Below, in pieces: positions 57,054 through 64,000 of a stretch of DNA of 64,000 bases (within the stretch, counting starts at the first letter, position 1; the number at the start of each line of letters is the position of its first letter). Below the pieces are notes generated by a model. The model ran no database searches. It was not told the origin of the DNA and saw only the letters and a program-made list of their open reading frames with translations. Source of the stretch: CBFHMJ01 sp965656875. GTDB lineage: Bacteria; Pseudomonadota; Gammaproteobacteria; Enterobacterales; Alteromonadaceae. Where the stretch lies: NCBI GenBank assembly GCA_965656875.1, contig CBFHMJ010000053.1:1-64000 (forward strand), given 5' to 3'. The translations under genes and the position numbers were made by a program.

Positions 57054-60000
57054 TCGATTTCTTCCATAGATGAGTTATCAGATTGAGTAGTACCCGGACC
57101 TGTTGATGTACCCGTGTTGCTGGATAAATCACGTTGTTCGTCGATATGTGCCGCTAATGCACGAATATCCGGATGAACGAACACGGCCTGAATACTGATG
57201 GTGAGAGAAAGTTGTTTAGTGATTTCTGCAACCGCACGGACGACTGACAGTGAGTGAGCGCCGAGGGCAAACAGATTGGCGGTTACGCTGATATCTTGCG
57301 CAGGTTTTGACAGGATTTCGCCCCAGATAGCACACAGGGTTTGCTCAGTATCGCTGGTAGGTGTGACATAGCCACTATCAGCCAGCTCCGTCACATCCAG
57401 TGCCATCAAGGCTTTTTTATCAACTTTGCCGTTCGGCGTGAGTGGTAATTCATCCAACACGATGAACACACCTGGCACCATATACACAGGCAAATTGACT
57501 CTGAGTTCAGCATCAACCCGGGCAATCAGTGCTTGATCGCTGATGCCGTCGTCAGACGAATCAGCATTTGGTTCAGCGACCAGATAACCCACCATGTACA
57601 GGCTGCCCGCCGCATCAGTTTTTGTGACAACAGCGGCTTCTGCGATGACATCGCTTTGTAACAGGCGGTTTTCCACTTCGCCCATTTCAATCCGCATACC
57701 TCGAACTTTCGCCTGTTGATCCAGTCGGCCCAGATATTCAAACAGGTTATCCGGCGACAATCGCACCAAATCACCTGTCCGATACATCCGCTGCGGCGCT
57801 AAGCCCGGCAAACTGACCGTGACAAAACGTTCTGCCGTGAGTTCGTCACGATTGAGATAACCCGCAGCCAGGCCATTACCCGCCACGTACAATTCACCGA
57901 CACAACCAGCTGGCACCAGCCGTTGATGCTGATCCAGCACAAATAACTGCGTACCAGATACCGGACGTCCGATATTGTTGTAGCCACCAGGCTGACGGTG
58001 AGAACAAGTGGTATAAGTGGTATCTTCCGATGGGCCGTACAAGTCATAGACCCGTTGAACACCCGCATCGTAAAGCTGTTCAACCAGCTGTTGTTGTAAC
58101 AACTCACCCGCCAGATTGACGGTGATTAATGAAGCCGGTAATGCGCGTTGTTCAAGCAACGCCTGAATTGCTGAAGGCACCGTGTTGATCAGGGTTACAC
58201 CGTCAGCCACATTCTGTTCTACCAGGTCCAGAATCGAGCGCACCATCACAATGCTGCCACCATGACTGAGCGGCACAAACATTTCGAATATCGAGAGATC
58301 GAAACAGACTGAAGTCGTTGCCAGTACGCCCGCCAGCTCTTCACGACTGAATCGAGTTGCAGCCCATTCCATCAGGGCAACAGCACTGTGGTGACGGATC
58401 ACAACGCCTTTCGGCTTCCCGGTAGACCCCGAGGTGTAAATAACATAGGCTGCTGAATCTTCAGCAACATCAACCGGTGTTGTAATTGGTGACGCCAATG
58501 AAATTTGCTGTTGCACAGCATCATCATCCAGCGCAATACCGGTGATAGACTCGTTAAGTCGTGACAGCAGAGACGTTTGAGTCAACACATGACTCAGGCC
58601 GGTATCTTCAACAATAAAATCGATCCGGGACACCGGGTACTCAGGATCAAGCGGCACATACGTTCGCCCGGCTTTTAACACCGCCAGGATGCTCACGACC
58701 ATGTTGATACCACGGTCCATAAACACACCAACAAACTGTGCACGATCGTCCAGTTGTTGCTTCAGATATCCCGTAAGCTGCTCAGCACGATTATTCAGTT
58801 CAGCATAACTCAGTGTTTGCTCACCAAATCGCAGCGCCGGGCTGTCCGGTTGCTGCTGCACCTGTTGTTCAAAGAAGTGTTGCAGAGGAACATCGCTGAC
58901 CGTTGCCACACTGCCCGAAACTGCCATCAATTGCTGTGATTCAGCCGCTGGCAATAACGGTAAACGACACGCCAGGTCAGGCGTTTGCTGCGATGTATCC
59001 AGCGCATTCAGCAACTGAGTCACCGCCTGTTCAAGATAAGCATTTACCCGGTCAGCACCAACCTGCTCTGCGATTTGCGCACTGAAACTGACACGGGTGC
59101 CATAATCATTGACCGACAACATAAACGGATAATTGGTCCGTTCATGACCACCAAATCGTTCGATCTGAACCTGTGACATAGCGCCGTCTTCACCCTCCGG
59201 CAGCTCCATATGTCGGTAATTCAACAAGGCCGAAAACAGCGGCATATCTGCCGGAACTGAGCTGTATTGCTTCACTTCGTACAACGGCGCATGTTCATAC
59301 TGCATAACATTCAACAAGTTATGTTCGACATCATGCAGTAACGCTGCCGCAGGCTGAGCCAGATTTACCCGTAGTGGTAAGGTGTTCATAAACAAACCAA
59401 CAGAGTCTGTTTTATTATCGCTGTCGAATGAACGGCCCGATAACACGGTGCCGAACAACACATCATCCCGATCACTACACCAACCGACGACCATCGCCCA
59501 GGCTGCATGGAACAGAATGGCCGAACTGGTTCGCTGAGCGCTGGCGTGTTCGCGAATGCGAGTCGTTAGCGCTTCAGACAGTTCTAATACGGCTTTATCA
59601 ATATGCTGTCCACTGCCTGCAACATCCGTCAGGCCAAACGGTAACGTTGGCTCATCAACCTGTTGTAGCGTGTCACGGAAATATTCCTGATAAGGCTGCT
59701 GTGTGGCCTGATGCTGAATCCAGGCAATGAAGTGGCGATACTGGCGCGGTTCATGGGTTGCGACTATGCCGCGTTGTAAGAAGTCGCCTACTTCCTGATG
59801 GATATTTTCAAAGGAAATATGGTCGATAAAGATGTGATGACACTTAAGCGCAACATAGAATTTGCCAGCTGCATTATCGGTAACAACCTCCATCGTAATG
59901 CCAGGCTGACAAGCCAGATCTAACCACTGTTCACCTGGGGCAATCAGTTGTTCCACCTGTTGTTGCGGTGTCAGATTTTCAGCCCGCTCCACAAAGTTAA

Positions 60001-63000
60001 TAGTGACTCTGGCGCGGCGAAGCACGACCTGAACGGGTTCGCTCAGTCCATCATGCACAATCACGGTCCGCAGCGTGTCGTATCGGTCCATGATGTATTG
60101 CATCGCGTTGACGAACGCATCCAAATCCTGTTGCTGACTGAATGCATACATTGACGTCAGTACATACGGATCAAACTTCGCGCCGGCCATGCGATAGTGG
60201 TAATACAAACCTTGCTGTAACGGCGCTAACGGATAGATATCCTGAATATTTTCAGCTTCTTGTGTGTCATCAGCGTGTAACGACGATAAGCCAGATACTT
60301 GCTGAATAACTCGCTGAAGTTCAGCATCAGTCAAATCAATCAGGCTCAACATGTCCGGTGTAATGGCAGTTGCATCAGCCGGGATACCGTTCTCAACCGC
60401 TTCAAAGGTGAACTGACACGGCACCATGCTTTTCGCCAACTCGGCCAAATCCTGGGCCACAAAAATCTGCGTCAGGTCCAGTTCAAAACCATAACTCCGT
60501 AGTTGATTCGCCAGCTTAATCGCAATTAATGAATGACCACCCAACGCAAAGAAATTAGCCGTAACACTAATGCTGTTCGGGTCACGTTTCAGCACGTCGG
60601 CCAGCCGTTGTACTAACAGGCTTTCCTGCGGCGTGGATGGACCTTGATGATCCTCAGCTAGTGCAGAGAAATCAGGCACAGGTAACGCTCTGCGGTCCAG
60701 CTTACCATTCACCGTCAGCGGTAATTCCGCCAGTAACATGATCGCCGCCGGCACCATAAAACCAGGTAACTGAGCGACCAGATAGTCACGAATACTGGCT
60801 TCATTCACGTCGGATTGTTCGACTGACGGGTCAGCAACCACGTAGGCCACCAACTGCTTATCGCCCGTTTCAGTCACCTGCAATACCACCGCACTCTGAC
60901 CGATTGCATCCAGTTGATTCAGGGTATTTTCGATCTCCGTGGTTTCAATTCGGAAGCCACGCAGCTTGATTTGTTGATCGGCCCGGCCAATAAACACCAG
61001 GTTGTCGCCTTCAATGCGTACCAGATCACCAGTACGATAGAAACGCTCTGGCTTATCGCCCGCTTTAATGCCGCCAGTTGACAGTTCAACAAACTTCTCA
61101 GCCGTCAGTTCCGGGGCATTCTGATAGCCCAGTGCCAGTCCATCACCACCAACGATCAGTTCACCAGCCACACCTTCCGGTGCAAGACCGTTTTGCTCAT
61201 TGATGACATAACCAGACGTACCGTTAATTAACTGTCCAAGTGGAATACTGTCGGTTTCAGACCAGTTTGCCGGAATCGGATAGACCGTCGTGAACACCGT
61301 GTTTTCAGTTGGGCCATAGCCGTTATAAAGTTGAACCTGAGGATGTTTCTGTTGGCACTGAACCACCGCAGATGGCGATAACACATCACCACCCGCCAGT
61401 AAGTGACGCATACTCGGTAATTGAGTATCGGATTCAACCCATTGATTAAACAGCCCGGCAGTCAGCCATAACGTGTTGACCTGCTGTTCATTGATCAACT
61501 GATTTAATCGATCAATGTCCGGTAAGCGCTGTGGATACATCACCGCACAACCACCGTTCAGCAATGGTCCCCACAACTCGATAGTTGCCGCATCAAACGC
61601 AATGGATGCCGCCTGCATAAACCGTGTTTCTGGTCCTAACGATAAGAAATCATTGTTAATGACCAGACGAATAATAGCCCGGTGCGGCACGACCACACCT
61701 TTCGGTTGACCCGTCGAACCCGAGGTATAAATCACATAAGCCGGGTCCATTGCAGCGCGGTCTACTACGTCAAAATCATCAGGCAAGGCGGCATTGTGTG
61801 CCGTTGCCTGCATCATGACCGCCTTAATGTTTCCGTCAGCCGCAACCGGTTGGAATTCCGCCGCGATACTGTCATCCACTAACACCGTGTTGATCGCGCT
61901 ATTCTGGCAAATATATTCAATTCTGGACGCTGGATACGCCGGGTCCAGCGGTACATAGGCCGCGCCCGCTTTAAGAATGCCCAGCATCGCAGCTGGCAGG
62001 TCAAACCCACGTTCAGCAAAAATACCAACAAAATCACCCGGCATTACGCCTGCTTGTTGCAACTGATGGGCAATACGATTCGACGCCTTATCCAATGCCT
62101 GATAGCTTTGTTCACGGCCATCAGCCACCACCGCAATGCCATCCGGATACTGTGCCGCCATTGCCATAAACTGCGCTACCGTGGTTAATGTCGGTGCATA
62201 CGTTTGCTGGCCGATTTCACCAAAACTGCGTAAACGAAGCTGCTCTTTGTCACACAAGACGTTCAGTCTGGCAGCCATCGTGTCGCCACCGGCATCCAGA
62301 TCGTTCAACAGTTGAATCAGCGCGGTTTGCAGGTAACGGCATAACGCTTCTGGTTCCACCGTATCTATCGTATGTACGACACAGCTGAAACCAGATGGCC
62401 GCTCGTTAACTGACATGGCGAAGGGATAGTGAGTAATTTCCCGAGTTTCCACTTCATCCACCCGGAACGATTTTTTACGGCCCGTTACAGCAACGTGACC
62501 GCTGCTATCGTGGTCATCGTCCTGTCCCATGTGACGATAGTTAAACAGCGCATTAAACAGTTCACTGCCTTGTTCTAACTGAGAACTCGCCTGCACATCA
62601 GCCAACGCGACATGTTCACGATCCATCAACGCCACCAGGCATTCACGGGTTTGCTGAAGCAGCGCGTCACTGGATAACGTCAGATCCAGACAAAGCGGTA
62701 AGGTATTCATAAACAGGCCGATTCGAACATCGCGCTGACTAATGCCATCGAAACGTCCGGCAAGCACAGAACCGAAAACGACTTGCTCCCGACCACTCAG
62801 TTGCGATACCACCATCGCCCAGGCGGCGTGAAAAATGACCGCCGGAGAGATTTGTCTGGCTTTTGCCAGATCCCGAACATGCTCAGCAATTTCATCCGTG
62901 AATGTCAGGCCACTGCGACGCGCATTGCCCGGCGTAAACTCATGCTGATGAATATCGTAGATCAGCGTTGGCTCTGACACATTCGCCAGTAAATCGGCGA

Positions 63001-64000
63001 AAAACGCCATGTCATCATCCGATTGCACGGCATTTGCCACAAAATCGCGGTAGGACACAGGCTCAGGCAAACGGTGCTGTTCACCAACGTTGATCAGTGC
63101 GATTTCCCGATACAATTCGTCCAGCGACAAGTGATCCATAAAGACGTGATGCCATTTCACCACCAGGTACACCTGGCCATCGCTGCAATCACCACGTTGC
63201 AGTTGTAACACCGGGCCTTTGCTCAGATCCTGAGTCTGTTTGCCTGGCTCCACCAGTGCTTGCATAGCAGACACCAACGCTTGATCACTGTCGGCATGAA
63301 TCATCTCAACCGGCAATGACACCTGACGTTGAACCACCTGAACAGGCTCTGGTAATCCTTCACTCAGAATCACGGTTCTGAGAATGTCGTGACGGTCTGT
63401 CAGCACGGTCAGTGCATCAATGAAATGTGCCGCCGAATCATGGTCGTCAAACCGCAATAAACTACCCAGCACATAGGGATCACCCGCCTCGGTGCTGGTT
63501 TGATGATGGAAATACAGACCTTGCTGTAATGGCGCTAACGGATAGATATCCTGGATGTTCTGGCTGCCACCGGCGACTGACGAAGTAATACGATGAATCG
63601 CCTGTTCCGTCAGAGACACCAGCGGCAGCATATCCGGCGTGATCAATGCACAATCGACTGGAATTCGAACCGCTGACGGTGTACTTTCAGCATCAGACTC
63701 AACGGGCTGCATTAACTCAGCCAGTGCCGTCAGGTCTGTCACCGTAAACAACTGAGCAACCGTTAGTCGCCAGCCTCGTTCACGCAACTGAGCAACGGCT
63801 TTCATGACCAGTAACGAATGGCCTCCCGCCATAAAGAAATTATCATTCAGGCCAAACCGCTCCAGCTTCAGAACGGTTGCAAAGACCTCACACAACGCCT
63901 GTTGCTGTGGCGTCTGTGGTGCAACATAATCGTCTCCGGTGTTCATCTCTGGCGCTGGTAGCGCGGCTCTGTTTAGCTTTCCGTTTACCGTGAGCGGTAA
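57047..64000 (-). CDS. Nonribosomal peptide synthetase A (5' part outside window): (A)-T-C-A-T-C-A-T, includes an Ala module
   Basis: The reading frame is open to the right edge. The last 54 bases encode LPLTVNGKLNRAALPAPE, the A10 motif of an adenylation domain, so the ATG at 63946 is internal and the gene is partial (2317 residues seen). Order: end of A, carrier (FFMAGGHSLL), C-A-T, C-A-T. Both condensation domains belong to a distinct subtype with IYPLAPLQQGLYFHH and IYPLAPLQQGLYYHY. Their active motifs are HHVFMDH and HHIFIDH, not HHxxxDG. The first full adenylation domain reads DAIWLGGVFK (Val-like, tentative) and the second DLFNNALTYK, a known Ala code. The tail SSMEEIEW should dock onto NRPS B. 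The start module lies outside, so any acyl-loading domain cannot be seen. Confidence 0.95.
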   Translation of the reverse strand, partial: LPLTVNGKLNRAALPAPEMNTGDDYVAPQTPQQQALCEVFATVLKLERFGLNDNFFMAGGHSLLVMKAVAQLRERGWRLTVAQLFTVTDLTALAELMQPVESDAESTPSAVRIPVDCALITPDMLPLVSLTEQAIHRITSSVAGGSQNIQDIYPLAPLQQGLYFHHQTSTEAGDPYVLGSLLRFDDHDSAAHFIDALTVLTDRHDILRTVILSEGLPEPVQVVQRQVSLPVEMIHADSDQALVSAMQALVEPGKQTQDLSKGPVLQLQRGDCSDGQVYLVVKWHHVFMDHLSLDELYREIALINVGEQHRLPEPVSYRDFVANAVQSDDDMAFFADLLANVSEPTLIYDIHQHEFTPGNARRSGLTFTDEIAEHVRDLAKARQISPAVIFHAAWAMVVSQLSGREQVVFGSVLAGRFDGISQRDVRIGLFMNTLPLCLDLTLSSDALLQQTRECLVALMDREHVALADVQASSQLEQGSELFNALFNYRHMGQDDDHDSSGHVAVTGRKKSFRVDEVETREITHYPFAMSVNERPSGFSCVVHTIDTVEPEALCRYLQTALIQLLNDLDAGGDTMAARLNVLCDKEQLRLRSFGEIGQQTYAPTLTTVAQFMAMAAQYPDGIAVVADGREQSYQALDKASNRIAHQLQQAGVMPGDFVGIFAERGFDLPAAMLGILKAGAAYVPLDPAYPASRIEYICQNSAINTVLVDDSIAAEFQPVAADGNIKAVMMQATAHNAALPDDFDVVDRAAMDPAYVIYTSGSTGQPKGVVVPHRAIIRLVINNDFLSLGPETRFMQAASIAFDAATIELWGPLLNGGCAVMYPQRLPDIDRLNQLINEQQVNTLWLTAGLFNQWVESDTQLPSMRHLLAGGDVLSPSAVVQCQQKHPQVQLYNGYGPTENTVFTTVYPIPANWSETDSIPLGQLINGTSGYVINEQNGLAPEGVAGELIVGGDGLALGYQNAPELTAEKFVELSTGGIKAGDKPERFYRTGDLVRIEGDNLVFIGRADQQIKLRGFRIETTEIENTLNQLDAIGQSAVVLQVTETGDKQLVAYVVADPSVEQSDVNEASIRDYLVAQLPGFMVPAAIMLLAELPLTVNGKLDRRALPVPDFSALAEDHQGPSTPQESLLVQRLADVLKRDPNSISVTANFFALGGHSLIAIKLANQLRSYGFELDLTQIFVAQDLAELAKSMVPCQFTFEAVENGIPADATAITPDMLSLIDLTDAELQRVIQQVSGLSSLHADDTQEAENIQDIYPLAPLQQGLYYHYRMAGAKFDPYVLTSMYAFSQQQDLDAFVNAMQYIMDRYDTLRTVIVHDGLSEPVQVVLRRARVTINFVERAENLTPQQQVEQLIAPGEQWLDLACQPGITMEVVTDNAAGKFYVALKCHHIFIDHISFENIHQEVGDFLQRGIVATHEPRQYRHFIAWIQHQATQQPYQEYFRDTLQQVDEPTLPFGLTDVAGSGQHIDKAVLELSEALTTRIREHASAQRTSSAILFHAAWAMVVGWCSDRDDVLFGTVLSGRSFDSDNKTDSVGLFMNTLPLRVNLAQPAAALLHDVEHNLLNVMQYEHAPLYEVKQYSSVPADMPLFSALLNYRHMELPEGEDGAMSQVQIERFGGHERTNYPFMLSVNDYGTRVSFSAQIAEQVGADRVNAYLEQAVTQLLNALDTSQQTPDLACRLPLLPAAESQQLMAVSGSVATVSDVPLQHFFEQQVQQQPDSPALRFGEQTLSYAELNNRAEQLTGYLKQQLDDRAQFVGVFMDRGINMVVSILAVLKAGRTYVPLDPEYPVSRIDFIVEDTGLSHVLTQTSLLSRLNESITGIALDDDAVQQQISLASPITTPVDVAEDSAAYVIYTSGSTGKPKGVVIRHHSAVALMEWAATRFSREELAGVLATTSVCFDLSIFEMFVPLSHGGSIVMVRSILDLVEQNVADGVTLINTVPSAIQALLEQRALPASLITVNLAGELLQQQLVEQLYDAGVQRVYDLYGPSEDTTYTTCSHRQPGGYNNIGRPVSGTQLFVLDQHQRLVPAGCVGELYVAGNGLAAGYLNRDELTAERFVTVSLPGLAPQRMYRTGDLVRLSPDNLFEYLGRLDQQAKVRGMRIEMGEVENRLLQSDVIAEAAVVTKTDAAGSLYMVGYLVAEPNADSSDDGISDQALIARVDAELRVNLPVYMVPGVFIVLDELPLTPNGKVDKKALMALDVTELADSGYVTPTSDTEQTLCAIWGEILSKPAQDISVTANLFALGAHSLSVVRAVAEITKQLSLTISIQAVFVHPDIRALAAHIDEQRDLSSNTGTSTGPGTTQSDNSSMEEIEW

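Noticed and set aside
63893..63946. ATG 63946 as the true start of NRPS A
   Set aside because: The same frame continues to the window edge and encodes the A10 motif NGKLNRAALP, so this ATG is internal.

Overview
The window looks like chromosomal DNA of a Gram-negative gammaproteobacterium, probably marine. The evidence is a KefB/C-type antiporter, an OsmC-YcaO fusion, an HAE1-type RND pump, a sCache methyl-accepting chemotaxis protein, and roughly even base composition. I cannot name the species. I see no rRNA or tRNA genes.

Left region (1-5.9 kb): two CRISPR arrays with type I-E-like 29-bp repeats and 32-33-nt spacers flank a KefB/C-type antiporter gene. Both are read leftward from homologous ~340-390-nt leaders at their right ends. 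No cas genes lie in the window. Each leader has a sigma70-like promoter with 17-nt spacing, a hairpin, and a perfect rRNA-type boxA (GCTCTTTAACAA), as expected for Nus-dependent antitermination of a long pre-crRNA. The old, leader-distal ends of both arrays are invaded by a ~100-bp dispersed element. It joins the CRISPR repeat at the same base and always ends 15 nt before the next repeat. The gap between the arrays is dense in repeats: a 144-bp tandem duplication, a 26-bp perfect inverted repeat, and further element copies.

Middle region (5.9-31.2 kb): mostly single genes and small operons. In order these are an OsmC-YcaO protein; a Xre/RES toxin-antitoxin pair; two paralogous small membrane proteins, one with an HTH; a chemotaxis receptor; a very large beta-propeller hybrid histidine kinase with a divergent OmpR-type regulator; a UPF0178 protein; and a secreted cyanophycinase-like protein with an altered nucleophile motif. 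A LysR regulator divergent from an RND efflux operon (adaptor, pump, quinone oxidoreductase) follows, then a DUF1428 protein and two tandemly duplicated secreted subtilases. The second subtilase has gained a fibrinogen-like C-terminal domain.

Right region (31.2-64 kb, all minus strand): a nonribosomal peptide cluster. Four NRPS genes (the first running off the right edge) are overlapping or closely spaced and read A to D. Their domain order is (A)-T-C-A-T-C-A-T / C-A-T-C-A-T / C-A-T-C-A-T / C-A-T-TE. B, C and D begin with TubC-type docking domains, and A, B and C end with short acidic-hydrophobic tails. My hand-read specificity codes give Ala (DLFNNALTYK) and Asp (DLTKIGHIGK) with some confidence; the others are Val-like, Phe-like or unassigned. 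Downstream are two TauD/SyrP-like Fe(II)/2-oxoglutarate hydroxylases, a HlyD/ABC ATPase/MacB-like permease exporter and a membrane fatty-acid desaturase. Together this suggests a beta-hydroxylated, possibly acylated, exported peptide, perhaps a siderophore or lipopeptide of at least eight residues.
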